Shown piece by piece: positions 15,884-24,528 of a stretch of 45,211 nt of DNA. The first letter of the stretch is position 1. Every line of letters starts with the position of its first letter. The stretch is from positions 1-45,211 of the IMG/VR virus record IMGVR_UViG_3300009164_000128; one strand, 5' to 3'. This stretch comes from a virus. Below the pieces are notes generated by a model, which had not been told where the DNA came from, made no database searches, and saw only the letters and a program-made list of their open reading frames with translations. The translations under genes were made by a program, and so were the position numbers.

Positions 15884-17136
15884 CTGTTCATTCCATGCTT
15901 TGGTTTGTGCCCTGTTGCTTCTACGAAATAGTTGCTTCCACCATCCATTGTTGGATTTTGAACCCATAGTGTTGCCCCCCAATCTTCTAAAGCATCGTGA
16001 TGAAAGTGATGTGTTACTAATACATCTGAGTTTCCTACTGCGTGGCGGTTAGCAGCCATTGTTTTATACCAGTTAAAAACTTTGTTACGGATTCCGTTTC
16101 CAGATCCTTTTCCATAAACATCTCCGTGAGTGATGCCGTAAGTCCAACCTTTAATATCAGTTATAATTGACATTTCACGATCTGCTATTTGAAATGAAAC
16201 GTGGTCAAAATTTGGATCATTTTTTAGTCCAAGTTCGGCTATCTCGAATACAAGTAGGTCATCATTATCACCTAACTCAGTTTTGTATCCGTTAATGCGA
16301 TGTTCTCCGTGATTTCCGGGAGCAACTACTACTCTAACTTTTTCAAATAATGGTGCAAGAATGTATAGACCATTGAGTATTGTGGCTACAGTTGTTTTGA
16401 TTTGATCTCTTCTACTCATATCGATACCAAATGATTGTTGTGGATAGATTACACAGCCTTCAATCATATCTCCACCACCAATAATAACTAATTCATTTAG
16501 TTTTCTACCGGTTTTGCGTAGTTCTGTGATTCTTTCAGTTGTGGCTTGCATTGCAGAATCAAATCGTTCTAGGAATTCTTTTGTGCCACCACCTTCTTTT
16601 TTACCTACTTGCCAGTCTGCCCAGTCAAGCACAAAGGTAGATTCAACTCCAGTAAGGTCTTTTGTATTGCGTGTTTTTGATTTGATACCAAGCTCTTTGA
16701 TTAGTTGAATTGGATCAATAGTTTCAACGCCTTGCTTTTTCTTTTGAACAGAGAAAGCATATGAATGTTTCCAAATCTTTCTATCAAGATCTCTTGAATA
16801 GTATTCGCTATGTCTTTCACGAAGAAGTCCAACCATTTCAGTTTCAGACAAGTCATAACCAAATAATTTTAAGATTGAGTCTGGAGAAACATCTGCTAAT
16901 GGCTCATCTAATGCTCCTGTACGGAGTTCACCTAAATCACCATTCCAAATTATTTCTCGCATATCATCTTTGTCAAATTGCTTAGATGATTCATTTTTTG
17001 CACACTTGTTGTTATGTCTGCTTACTGTTGTGCGACTAAAATCGTATCTTTCAGCAATATATCTAGTAGTTTGTTCTACTAGCATTTTTTCTAAATCGGC
17101 ATTAGGTAGCAACGCACATATTTTACAGTTATTCAT
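15832..17136 (-). CDS. Calcineurin-like metallophosphoesterase with N-terminal HTH
   Basis: The 434-residue protein has a likely helix-turn-helix at 25-45 (RYIAERYDFSRTTVSRHNNK). A metallophosphoesterase core follows: FVLDWADWQVG (Asp171/Asp174), GGGDMIEG (Asp223), GNHGEHR (Asn275, His276), GITHGD (His337) and THHFHH (His376-His380). These are the ordered metal ligands of the Mre11/SbcD-like superfamily, although the first motif is DxxDW rather than DxH. It is common in actinophages; the role may be DNA processing or nucleotide hydrolysis. Two N-terminal cysteines (CKIC at 4-7) could bind metal. Confidence 0.75.
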   Translation of the reverse strand: MNNCKICALLPNADLEKMLVEQTTRYIAERYDFSRTTVSRHNNKCAKNESSKQFDKDDMREIIWNGDLGELRTGALDEPLADVSPDSILKLFGYDLSETEMVGLLRERHSEYYSRDLDRKIWKHSYAFSVQKKKQGVETIDPIQLIKELGIKSKTRNTKDLTGVESTFVLDWADWQVGKKEGGGTKEFLERFDSAMQATTERITELRKTGRKLNELVIIGGGDMIEGCVIYPQQSFGIDMSRRDQIKTTVATILNGLYILAPLFEKVRVVVAPGNHGEHRINGYKTELGDNDDLLVFEIAELGLKNDPNFDHVSFQIADREMSIITDIKGWTYGITHGDVYGKGSGNGIRNKVFNWYKTMAANRHAVGNSDVLVTHHFHHDALEDWGATLWVQNPTMDGGSNYFVEATGHKPKHGMNSWVVTTSNRFQDKQVLR

Positions 17137-17156
17137 CTCGCCTTTTTTCTGTTAGA

Positions 17157-17660
17157 TTATTCTGTGATTTTTGATTCTGGAATTACCCAAAGTTTACAGA
17201 TTGCTTCTGGTTCAATCTTACCGGAAACGATTTGACATTGGCCATTTTCGTTGAAAAACACGCAGTTTTGACACATTAGACCTGCTGGTTTGAATGGATT
17301 TTTTGCGGCTGGAGCATAGTGCGCTCCATTAGACATTGATGTTTGGTCGAACATTCCATATTCGGCGGCAACTTTAGCATTATTTTCTACCATATGTTTT
17401 TGACGATCAGTGAGCATATCCCACTCTTCTACTGCCGGCATAGGCATTGCTGCTTCTGCTTGACGAATAAAGACTTCAATTGCTGTTTCTTTTTTCTTAC
17501 CTAGTTCTCCACCGGCTTTTTCACCAGTAGCAATAGATAGAGCAACCATATGTTGGATAGCATCATTTTTGCTTTTGTGGCAGGTTATAACTGATCCGTC
17601 AGATTTGACTGTAGCCCAACCCGTACAACCTTTAGCACCTTGTTTAATGTAATATGGCAT
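17157..17660 (-). CDS. Two-domain protein with C-terminal four-cysteine cluster
   Basis: The 167 residues combine two parts. The N-terminal module (MPYYIKQGAKGCTGWATVKS, then CHKSKNDAIQHMVALSIATG) is seen in many phage proteins next to or fused with head proteases. The C-terminal module has CQNCVFFNENGQCQIVSGKI and then CKLW, a four-cysteine pattern resembling small iron-sulfur (HiPIP-like) or zinc domains. The function is unknown. It lies between the RuvC-like gene and the phosphoesterase and has its own possible -10 at 17680. Confidence 0.6.
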   Translation of the reverse strand: MPYYIKQGAKGCTGWATVKSDGSVITCHKSKNDAIQHMVALSIATGEKAGGELGKKKETAIEVFIRQAEAAMPMPAVEEWDMLTDRQKHMVENNAKVAAEYGMFDQTSMSNGAHYAPAAKNPFKPAGLMCQNCVFFNENGQCQIVSGKIEPEAICKLWVIPESKITE

Positions 17661-17679
17661 AATTCCTCAATTCAATTCC

Positions 17680-17685
17680 ATTATA
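17680..17685 (-). promoter_or_regulatory. Possible -10 element TATAAT (leftward)
   Basis: On the minus strand TATAAT lies about 20 bases before the ATG of the four-cysteine protein, in the 40-base gap after the RuvC-like gene. No -35 match is visible, so the call rests on the -10 only. Confidence 0.3.
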
Positions 17686-17700
17686 CGCTATAAGCCAGTA

Positions 17701-18135
17701 TTATTCATCAGGCCAACCTTTTTTCATTGTTGGTATGTGATTTACTTCAATTCTCAAATATGCTACTGCGTGTCTAATTGCATCTCTAGCGTGTTCTTTG
17801 CCTTTTATATAAAATTCAAGTCTTTTTAGTGCATCATTATTACAAAATACTTTATATGATGGCGGATAAAAAACTATTGATTTATCCGCTAAAGCATATA
17901 GCACACCAATAACATAACAAGGTTCTAGGTTTACGCTAGGCATTCCGGGGCGGAGGCTAAATGATTCACACACTATTACATCTGCTTCAATATTTGAATT
18001 TAGGTAAAACTCTTTGAAACCTTTGTATCCACCTGTGATTTGACCATAATCTAATAGTTTAGATTCTTTTTCATTGTATTCAATCAATGCCCAGCCTGTT
18101 GTGCCACCGGGATCGAATGAAAATATTTTAGTCAT
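17701..18135 (-). CDS. RuvC-like Holliday junction resolvase or nuclease
   Basis: Starting at the ATG at 18135 (MTKIFSFDPGGTTGWALIEY), the 144-residue protein has RNase H-fold acidic residues in RuvC order: Asp8 in FDPGGTTG, Glu57 in VCES, and Asp118 in HARDAIRHAVAYL. Phage RuvC-like proteins resolve branched DNA before packaging. The start at 18135 overlaps the upstream small gene by 8 bases. A longer frame begins at 18162 but adds a non-conserved extension. Confidence 0.75.
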   Translation of the reverse strand: MTKIFSFDPGGTTGWALIEYNEKESKLLDYGQITGGYKGFKEFYLNSNIEADVIVCESFSLRPGMPSVNLEPCYVIGVLYALADKSIVFYPPSYKVFCNNDALKRLEFYIKGKEHARDAIRHAVAYLRIEVNHIPTMKKGWPDE

Positions 18136-18301
18136 TTTTGTATTCTTGTGCCTTAGATTCAATCATTTGAAAACATTGTATAGCCAAAAGATCTCTATCA
18201 CCAAGTCGGTATCTGCTGTAATGGTATGTGAGTGCTTCATAATCATTTTTTACTAATTCAAATGGTGATTTTTTTGAGAATAAACTAATCAAAGAGATCA
18301 T
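18128..18301 (-). CDS. Small protein between methyltransferase and RuvC, unknown
   Basis: The 57-residue frame from ATG 18301 (MISLISLFSKKSPFELVKND) overlaps the methyltransferase end by 17 bases and the RuvC start by 8. It is rich in Tyr and charged residues (YEALTYHYSRYRLGDRDLLA) with no recognised domain. The overlap pattern supports a translated gene. An earlier start at 18346 is possible but lies deep inside the methyltransferase. Confidence 0.5.
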   Translation of the reverse strand: MISLISLFSKKSPFELVKNDYEALTYHYSRYRLGDRDLLAIQCFQMIESKAQEYKND

Positions 18302-19571
18302 CTTCTTTCTGCATTTGCTTTTCTGCGTGAGCAAGTCTTGCTTCAATAATTGGGATATATTCTGGAGTTAATTCTATTCCAATAAAATTAAAGCCTTCAA
18401 GAATTGCAGCCTTGCCTGTTGAACCTGAACCTGTAAATGGGTCTAGCACAACACCATTTGGTGGCGTAACTAATTTTACTAGATAACGCATTAGGTCTGT
18501 TGGTTTTACTGTTGGATGATTATTATTTGTATCACCCTCATTGCGATCTTTTTTATTTGCTTTAGAAACATAAAAGAAACGACTAGCACCACCAGAATCA
18601 CTAAAGCCCCTCATAGTACCCTCAAGATCTTCTCTTAGACCATATTCAGAACCATATTTACCTGAACGGATGTCTGGCAAAAGACCTTTATTTGAACTGC
18701 TTCTAGTAATTCCACTTTGCTCATCAAGAACTTCTGCCATACTCTCATCAAGAATTGCGTTTGCTGGCCACCTACCAACTGATTCTCTTGATGTAAAAGG
18801 CTCTCCAACCGCATCACCCCAAGGTTTAGCACCATTGTCAAAAGTATTTATAGTTACTGTTTCTGTTCCAATGCGACTTCCATCAATGTTAATACCACCA
18901 GTTCCATATTCTAATACATTTTCTACAACAGTACCAATAAGGGGCTTGCGAGCCATTACAATAGGCTCAAACGATGGCTTTAGGGCTGTTCCCCAGCCAT
19001 CCCACTTCTTGGCTTCATGAGTCGATGGAGCAGTAAATTCATAAACATCTTGTTTTACTGTTTCGCCAGCACCAGTTCCATCTGGTTGATGGAAACCTGA
19101 TTTCAAAGTTTTGCCATTACCAGTCAAGGGTCTAGAACCTATTACTTCTCTTTGAGCACCAGCGGCCCTGTCTATTGCTTTACTTATGTTGTGTGATTTA
19201 GGAAAACCTGAACCATACAACCAAGCAATACCATCTCGAATTTCAAAACCCGCAAGTCTAATAGACAATGCCCCAACGTCCTGTGTCCGAGAACCAAAAA
19301 AGGCTAGAAGATGACCGCCCGGTTTTAGCACACGAAGGCACTCGTCCCATACGGCTGGCGGTGGAACAAAAGCATCCCAAGATTTACCCATAAAACCTCT
19401 ACCATCAGGAATAAAATCTCTTTCCCCTTGAATCCATCTGGTAATAGTTTCAGCAACGTTATCATTGCTATTCAATCCGTATGGTGGATCAGTAACTATT
19501 GAATCAACACTATTATCTGGAATGCCTTTTAGAGCATCTAAACAATTTTCATTCATAACAACATATGTCAT
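18285..19571 (-). CDS. DNA adenine/cytosine-N4 methyltransferase (beta class), orphan
   Basis: The 428-residue enzyme has the catalytic motif DPPYG at 28-32 near the N-terminus. The SAM-binding motif (DPFTGSGSTGKAA) lies near the C-terminus, the order of beta-class N6-adenine or N4-cytosine methyltransferases. The middle (about 150-330) is the target-recognition region. No restriction endonuclease gene lies nearby, so it probably protects phage DNA or marks it during replication. The recognition site cannot be read from sequence. It is coupled to an upstream HTH gene by a 4-base ATGA overlap. Confidence 0.85.
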   Translation of the reverse strand: MTYVVMNENCLDALKGIPDNSVDSIVTDPPYGLNSNDNVAETITRWIQGERDFIPDGRGFMGKSWDAFVPPPAVWDECLRVLKPGGHLLAFFGSRTQDVGALSIRLAGFEIRDGIAWLYGSGFPKSHNISKAIDRAAGAQREVIGSRPLTGNGKTLKSGFHQPDGTGAGETVKQDVYEFTAPSTHEAKKWDGWGTALKPSFEPIVMARKPLIGTVVENVLEYGTGGINIDGSRIGTETVTINTFDNGAKPWGDAVGEPFTSRESVGRWPANAILDESMAEVLDEQSGITRSSSNKGLLPDIRSGKYGSEYGLREDLEGTMRGFSDSGGASRFFYVSKANKKDRNEGDTNNNHPTVKPTDLMRYLVKLVTPPNGVVLDPFTGSGSTGKAAILEGFNFIGIELTPEYIPIIEARLAHAEKQMQKEDDLFD

Positions 19572-19969
19572 TTTATTCTCCTTATATTTTTGCTTATTGC
19601 ACTTTGGCTAATACCAGTTAGTTTTGATATGATTCCTTGCGATGTGCCATTTTTTGTTATTTCTTTTGCTAAAAGATAATTTACTAGACCATTAGATTTT
19701 CCATAAAATAAATCTCTAATTTTTTCTAAATCATTTATCTTCAACTTGCCACCACTCTTATTATTCTTTTTGCATAACTTAGATATGGTTTGATGTGAAA
19801 CTATTCCATTAGTCATAGATTCTATTTGGCGAGCAGAAAAAATATTATATTCACCAATATCTTCAATAATTTTAAAAAGATCTTTTCTTTCTAAATTTTC
19901 TGAATGATCTCTAATCCAGATTGCTTCATTTATTGCTCGCAATCTCATTAGGTCGTCATCAATTTCCAT
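19568..19969 (-). CDS. Helix-turn-helix protein, putative regulator
   Basis: The 133-residue basic protein ends with an HTH-like segment (TSQGIISKLTGISQSAISKN). A second possible HTH lies near residue 55 (VSHQTISKLCKKNNKSGGKL). It overlaps the primase-helicase gene by 11 bases and the methyltransferase by 4. The duplicated HTH layout suggests DNA binding, perhaps control of the methyltransferase or of replication. No family name can be assigned. Confidence 0.55.
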   Translation of the reverse strand: MEIDDDLMRLRAINEAIWIRDHSENLERKDLFKIIEDIGEYNIFSARQIESMTNGIVSHQTISKLCKKNNKSGGKLKINDLEKIRDLFYGKSNGLVNYLLAKEITKNGTSQGIISKLTGISQSAISKNIRRIK

Positions 19970-22160
19970 TTGCTATCTCCAAAAATATTTTTGAATTATC
20001 TACAACAATAGATAATCTTGCCTGTGATTTTAGAGCATCAACCATTTCATCAAATTCACGCTTGCGCTTATTAGAAAAACGTTTGTAGGCTTCTTCATAG
20101 CGTAGCCGACCACCTTTTTGTGCAATTAAATCTTCTAGTGAATCTACTTCTCGTTGCCATTCTGATGCAGAGATAGCCCCAGCCATACGAACAAGGTTTC
20201 TAAACCATTCTTCTGAATAATGAATAGCAACAAGCATATGTTTTAGTTGGACTTCATCAGACCGGTCATACATAGCAAGCAGAACTGCGCACTTCCAGAT
20301 AGACAATGCCAGACGCTGGCGTGATGGTTCAATTGATTCTTCTTGTTCGTGTCCTTCAGTATAGTTTCCCATTTCCCATTTGAATTTATTGAATCTTTCA
20401 AGTGCTTCTTCGGTTAGTCTAATTGGTCTAGGGAATGGAGCGCCTTTTTTCTGCCAGTAAAGGTAAGAATCGTAAAGGGATCTAATCATAGAATCCATTT
20501 CTTGATCCCTAGTAATAACTTCAACTTCATTGGCTTGCTCAATAGCTTCAGTTTCGTATGAACGATCTGGAGCATCCGCAATTACATAGATGAAACGAGC
20601 AAGGAAACCGCTACGGAAGTATTCTGTTGTAAGCACATCGGCGGTTTTGCTTGTAATGCCCATCAGATACATTAGGAAGTTAGTTTCTGCTCTTTCTGAC
20701 TGCATACCCCTTCCCGGCATAGTGCCACCAGTAGAGCGAACTACAACGGGAACGTGGCCATCATAGAGTTCTGTGAATCGTTCTGCAGCTGTTGCCATAT
20801 ATGTTTTGTTGATAAAATCTTTGAACATACCTTGAACTTCATCACGATGAAATAGTGAAGTCTGTTTATCTCTTGAAGATAATAGTTTTACTAAACCTTC
20901 AGCAGTAACGTCTGAACCAACATCAATTTGGTATCCAGCAAACTTTTCATATTCTCTAACTACACGCAACATTAGTTGTCGTGAAGTTGATTTACGGCTA
21001 CGAGTAGTTTCTCCAAGTATCATAAACCACAGGTTTAAACCCATTTTTCCGTATTTAGGTACTGCGTGTCCGCTATCTGAGAATGCTGAAGATAAAACTG
21101 TAAAAGCACTTGCTATCTGGTATTCATTTGCAGCATCAGTTTTCTTTGATGCCCAATCAACATATTTGTCAATAAATGTTTTAGAGTTGGCAACAATATC
21201 TCGTTCTTCGGCAGTAAGAAAATCTACTGGCTTCACAACTTCTTGTTCGATTGCATCTGCCTGAAATGCTGAATTACCTTCTAATGCATAAGTTTGTTCT
21301 GCTCTTTTTACTTCACGCCAAAGATCACCATCAGGGTCTAAACGCTTTAGTCTATCTGGGCGATGATACTTGTTACATTTAGCGTGGCGAACTACTGAAA
21401 ACACTTCTTGTGCAGTTAGTCCTGCTCGGAATAATTCTAATTCTAGTTTCCAAAGCCTACGAGATAAGTCTGAACCTACTGGTGGCTCTTGTAGGTATAG
21501 TGAAATAATTTCAGGATTATTTGGTATCTTCTTAAAGATCTCTACAACATCTATGCTTTGTTCTGGCACAGGTTCTAATGATGGTTCTAATACAGCATCA
21601 ACTTTTATGTCATTATAAACTTCACCAACCTCAGCAAGCGTATAGATTAGGCCATTTGTGCTGGCATTGACTGTATAACTTTTATCATATTTACGATTAC
21701 TTGTATTAGCGATGCGAAGTAGTTTTGTTGGATTCCATCCAGAAAGATCACAGCCATCATCTTTTTGAGCGTAAGCAATCTTTTTTGCCATAAGGGCAAC
21801 TTCACTTGGTTCATATTCTCTATCAAGAACCCAGTAGCAATGCCAGCGATTTGGACTTGTTTCAACTGAAATGCTCGGTATTAGTAAAAACTTTTCCGGT
21901 GGGCAAGTATCTGCATCAGCATAAACTACTGAAACGCATTTAGCATTTTCACGGATGCGTCTTTGTTCATAGAAAATGATTGGTGAAAAATATACATCTT
22001 CACTAGCAAACTTATTTGCATACTCGACCATCTCATCAAGTTCATCAGGGTAACTAAAAAACTTTTGCACAGTCGGCTGGCCGTGTGCATCCTTGATTAC
22101 AGCAGTAGCATAACCGCCTGCTGTTCCTAATATTGTTTCTAGGAAATCCTTGGTTTCCAT
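19959..22160 (-). CDS. Primase-helicase: AEP-like primase plus DUF3987-type ATPase
   Basis: The N-terminal third shows archaeo-eukaryotic primase features: YADAD at 80-84 (Asp82, Asp84), then SVETSPNRWHCYWVLD with His107. A linker leads to a helicase-like half with GETTRSRKST (Walker A, 383-392) and SLFHRDEVQG (Walker B Asp440-Glu441), matching DUF3987-type phage replication ATPases. Priming and unwinding in one polypeptide are consistent with the absence of a phage DNA polymerase, so host polymerase is probably recruited. The gene has a strong AAAAAAGGAGAAATAA ribosome site. Confidence 0.75.
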   Translation of the reverse strand: METKDFLETILGTAGGYATAVIKDAHGQPTVQKFFSYPDELDEMVEYANKFASEDVYFSPIIFYEQRRIRENAKCVSVVYADADTCPPEKFLLIPSISVETSPNRWHCYWVLDREYEPSEVALMAKKIAYAQKDDGCDLSGWNPTKLLRIANTSNRKYDKSYTVNASTNGLIYTLAEVGEVYNDIKVDAVLEPSLEPVPEQSIDVVEIFKKIPNNPEIISLYLQEPPVGSDLSRRLWKLELELFRAGLTAQEVFSVVRHAKCNKYHRPDRLKRLDPDGDLWREVKRAEQTYALEGNSAFQADAIEQEVVKPVDFLTAEERDIVANSKTFIDKYVDWASKKTDAANEYQIASAFTVLSSAFSDSGHAVPKYGKMGLNLWFMILGETTRSRKSTSRQLMLRVVREYEKFAGYQIDVGSDVTAEGLVKLLSSRDKQTSLFHRDEVQGMFKDFINKTYMATAAERFTELYDGHVPVVVRSTGGTMPGRGMQSERAETNFLMYLMGITSKTADVLTTEYFRSGFLARFIYVIADAPDRSYETEAIEQANEVEVITRDQEMDSMIRSLYDSYLYWQKKGAPFPRPIRLTEEALERFNKFKWEMGNYTEGHEQEESIEPSRQRLALSIWKCAVLLAMYDRSDEVQLKHMLVAIHYSEEWFRNLVRMAGAISASEWQREVDSLEDLIAQKGGRLRYEEAYKRFSNKRKREFDEMVDALKSQARLSIVVDNSKIFLEIANGN

Positions 22161-22179
22161 TTATTTCTCCTTTTTTCCG

Positions 22180-22248
22180 TATCCTTACCAAGAATTGAAC
22201 TTGATTACCTAATAGAAAAGGAGAAAATTAGGCATCGCCAGAAAGGAT
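22180..22248 (-). ncRNA. tRNA-like element with aberrant anticodon arm (leftward)
   Basis: On the minus strand a 7-base acceptor (ATCCTTT, one T-T mismatch at position 7) pairs with TAAGGAT followed by discriminator A. The T arm is perfect in form (TCAAG-TTCAATT-CTTGG). The middle has only a 9-base spacer, one 6-bp arm (CCTAAT/ATTAGG) with a 13-base loop and a 3-base link, so it lacks a normal D arm and a 7-base anticodon loop. No CCA is encoded. It lies in the 145-base gap before the primase-helicase gene. It could be a tRNA mimic, a decayed tRNA or chance. Confidence 0.35.
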
Positions 22249-22305
22249 TTATATGCGTTTTATAGTAGACGCACCCCTACTGCCCATTTGTAGCGAAAGG
22301 CTATT

Positions 22306-22785
22306 TTACCAGACAGTTGAATCTGAAACTGGTGTTGCACCTAAAGTGCTTTTTAGCAGATCTTCAACAGGTAGTTCTGTTCCTGCTTCAAAGCCAGCAA
22401 CATTATTGTCTGCTGGATAATCACCTTGAGCATCACGAACAGTAACTCTTGTGTTCAATGGTTTGCCCAACAGGTCATTGATCTCTGGAACTTCAAACTT
22501 ACCCTTTAATGAATAACCCAATGCTTCAAAGAAACTTTGTGTTTTCCAGAAATCTCCAGCCACATAAAGTGGGATTAGAGTGAATAGTCTGCGGTTCTCA
22601 TACTGGCCTGATACAACCTTTAGTTGCACCTTCCAGCGTGGCTTACCAGCATTTTCGCCACTCTTCACAGTATCGTGCTGAATGTCAAAGATGGCGGTTT
22701 CATATTTACCCTTTGGTAGCGGATCATATGATGTTGTTGATGCACTGCTTGCGGGCAGGTTAGTAGGGATATCAATGAATGTCAT
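22306..22785 (-). CDS. DUF669-like protein, probable ssDNA-binding recombination partner
   Basis: The 159-residue protein opens with DIPTNLPASSASTTSYDPLP and GKYETAIFDI, followed by strands (KPRWKVQLKVVSGQYENRRL) suggesting an OB-like or related beta-barrel. DUF669-like proteins usually sit next to Sak4-like ATPases and act with them in recombination. Here it follows the Sak4-like gene by two bases. A canonical SSB is encoded elsewhere (29080). Confidence 0.55.
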   Translation of the reverse strand: MTFIDIPTNLPASSASTTSYDPLPKGKYETAIFDIQHDTVKSGENAGKPRWKVQLKVVSGQYENRRLFTLIPLYVAGDFWKTQSFFEALGYSLKGKFEVPEINDLLGKPLNTRVTVRDAQGDYPADNNVAGFEAGTELPVEDLLKSTLGATPVSDSTVW

Positions 22786-22787
22786 AA

Positions 22788-23519
22788 TTACTTTTCTCCT
22801 AGTTCTTTGATGATAGACATAATTGTTTTGATAGTTGGCTCGTAAATTTTTGCTGGCAAACCAAAACGGTTTCCCGATACGAGTCGATCTGATGATTGGC
22901 AGTATAGCACACGCTTTAGGCCATCTTCAGTTCTCTCTGCTGTCATATACCCGATGATGTCTGGGATTGCTGGCAGAGTGTTTTTTGCTGAACCGGCGAG
23001 CATCGGTAAAATCTTTACCGCACCAGTCGATTCATCTTTCTCATCCTGTGCGTGAGCAATCAGGATAGTCAAGAATGGGGCAGAGTGGAGTTTTCGGGTG
23101 AGTTGTGTAGTCCATTCCTTCAAATCTCCCCACTTGCCAAATCTATTGTTTTTATTTTCAGGTTTTTCAGCAAAAAACTTTTCAGCACGATCCATTGCAA
23201 CGCCTAGCGTATCAACAATAACTGTTTTGTACTTATGCTCCTGTGTAGTTAGACCAGCAATAACTGATTCTAACTGTTCGTGTGATTCAACACTGATAAC
23301 ATCAACATCTTTCCAATCACGAGCGATAGCGGATGCTCCGCCTTCAACATCAATCAGCAAGACTGGTGAAAGTTCTTCCAGTTCTGCGGCTGAGTTTGCT
23401 AACCAAGTTTTACCACTTTTTGGATCTCCATAAAGCAAGATAGTTTTTGGCGTATTTAGTTGTTCGGCCTTCTTCACAAACTGTGCAAAAGGTAATACTG
23501 GGATTTCAGGTTTTGTCAT
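22788..23519 (-). CDS. Sak4-like RecA-family ATPase
   Basis: The 243-residue protein has a Walker A GDPKSGKT at 31-38, a segment VLLIDVEGGASAIARDW near 53-68 and a Walker B-like YKTVIVDTLG around residue 97. This compact RecA-core arrangement with DVEGG is characteristic of Sak4-like phage recombinases, which support single-strand annealing recombination with an SSB partner. It forms a cluster with the exonuclease and the DUF669-like protein. Confidence 0.75.
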   Translation of the reverse strand: MTKPEIPVLPFAQFVKKAEQLNTPKTILLYGDPKSGKTWLANSAAELEELSPVLLIDVEGGASAIARDWKDVDVISVESHEQLESVIAGLTTQEHKYKTVIVDTLGVAMDRAEKFFAEKPENKNNRFGKWGDLKEWTTQLTRKLHSAPFLTILIAHAQDEKDESTGAVKILPMLAGSAKNTLPAIPDIIGYMTAERTEDGLKRVLYCQSSDRLVSGNRFGLPAKIYEPTIKTIMSIIKELGEK

Positions 23520-23546
23520 TTTTTTCTCCTTATGACTTTAGATTTT

Positions 23547-23801
23547 TTATTCTACTACATCTTCTTGAATAGTGATACGAGCGACACGCCGTAAAACTAA
23601 AAGAATATTTATAAGTTTTCTAAGAGTAAATACGATAACTACCGCACTTACAACTATCAAACCATAACTTACTGTTAATGTTTTTGAATCAACTGCGGCT
23701 AAAAACATAAAGCCAGCAAACAGCAATCTCAAGAATGCTACTGTAAATAGGCTAACATAAAGCATCCTTTTAATGCTTACGCTGGATCTGTTACTTTGCA
23801 T
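23547..23801 (-). CDS. Small two-helix membrane protein
   Basis: The 84-residue protein (start at ATG 23801, preceded by GAGGAG) has two hydrophobic stretches (MLYVSLFTVAFLRLLFAGFM and SYGLIVVSAVVIVFTL) and a basic stretch (RKLINILLVLRRVARI). It lies between the exonuclease and Sak4 genes, overlapping the exonuclease end by 25 bases. Membrane proteins in recombination clusters have no established role; superinfection exclusion or replication anchoring are possible. Confidence 0.55.
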   Translation of the reverse strand: MQSNRSSVSIKRMLYVSLFTVAFLRLLFAGFMFLAAVDSKTLTVSYGLIVVSAVVIVFTLRKLINILLVLRRVARITIQEDVVE

Positions 23802-24481
23802 TTGAAACACTCCTCTTCTCTATTAAACTGCTCTGGGTCTGGATTTATTCCCAAATTCTCCCAAATAGTTTCTAATCTTTTCCAAGCAATTTCTGCGTGT
23901 TGTGGCTCATAGTCAAAAGTATATGACCAGATATCTGTATCAGTAGTGCCATCACGATTAATAAATACTAATGAACAGGTATCAACCGGTGTTCCAGCCC
24001 TATTCAAACCCCAAGCATAAATTTGTGCCTGTGTATAGTATTTTTGTAGATTATAGATTACACCTGCATCCTGCTTATCTTCAAACAAGACACGCTGATA
24101 TTTTCTACTCTTATCTCTAGTGCTTGTTTTCCAATCAACTAGATGACGATCTTCTGCTAGAACAAGGTCTGGCTTGCTGTGTATTTCACCATAGCCTTCT
24201 AGTGTGCCTAAAAAGATCTTTTGTTCAACTACTGCTGAACTCATTTCTGGTAGATCAGATTTAGTTATAGCATCTTCAAGGAAACTATGTGTTGCAGTTC
24301 CAATCTTCGCACCTAACCAATATTTGAATGGCGCTTCAGGCATACCTAAAAGTTTTTTAGCCAAATGGTATGCACAAGGATCAGAAAAGTCCGATGCACC
24401 AATTTTCTTTTGCTTATCTCTATCACTCTCCTGCTTCAATAGCGAGAGAGTAATTTCAAGCATTCTATCATTTGTTAACAT
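23777..24481 (-). CDS. PD-(D/E)XK exonuclease (Cas4/YqaJ-like)
   Basis: The 234-residue protein shows the nuclease core: GTATHSFLED (Glu69), SKPDLVL (Asp105) and VDWKTS (Asp116, Lys118), then QIYAWGLNR (motif after the core). Cysteines at 36 and near 227 and 230 (ECFKC) could bind an iron-sulfur cluster as in Cas4-like enzymes, but one ligand fewer is visible. It has a canonical promoter (24500-24528) and ribosome site AAAGGAGA. It probably trims DNA ends for Sak4-mediated recombination. Confidence 0.75.
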   Translation of the reverse strand: MLTNDRMLEITLSLLKQESDRDKQKKIGASDFSDPCAYHLAKKLLGMPEAPFKYWLGAKIGTATHSFLEDAITKSDLPEMSSAVVEQKIFLGTLEGYGEIHSKPDLVLAEDRHLVDWKTSTRDKSRKYQRVLFEDKQDAGVIYNLQKYYTQAQIYAWGLNRAGTPVDTCSLVFINRDGTTDTDIWSYTFDYEPQHAEIAWKRLETIWENLGINPDPEQFNREEECFKCKVTDPA

Positions 24482-24499
24482 TTTTTCTCCTTTGTCCTA

Positions 24500-24528
24500 A
24501 TTGTATAGAACTTTTTATCTTTTGTCAA
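24500..24528 (-). promoter_or_regulatory. Leftward promoter TTGACA-N17-TACAAT inside the whiB 3' end
   Basis: On the minus strand a perfect -35 (TTGACA, 24523-24528) and -10 (TACAAT, 24500-24505) are separated by 17 bases. Transcription would start near 24493 and produce the exonuclease, Sak4 and downstream messages. It overlaps the last codons of the WhiB-like gene, so upstream transcription and this promoter can be regulated separately. Confidence 0.6.

Noticed and set aside
22253-22420. A 55-aa rightward frame with ribosome site AGAAAGGA inside the leftward block
   Set aside because: It runs antisense to the end of the DUF669-like gene and to the tRNA-like element, has no recognisable domain, and lies on the wrong strand for this arm.
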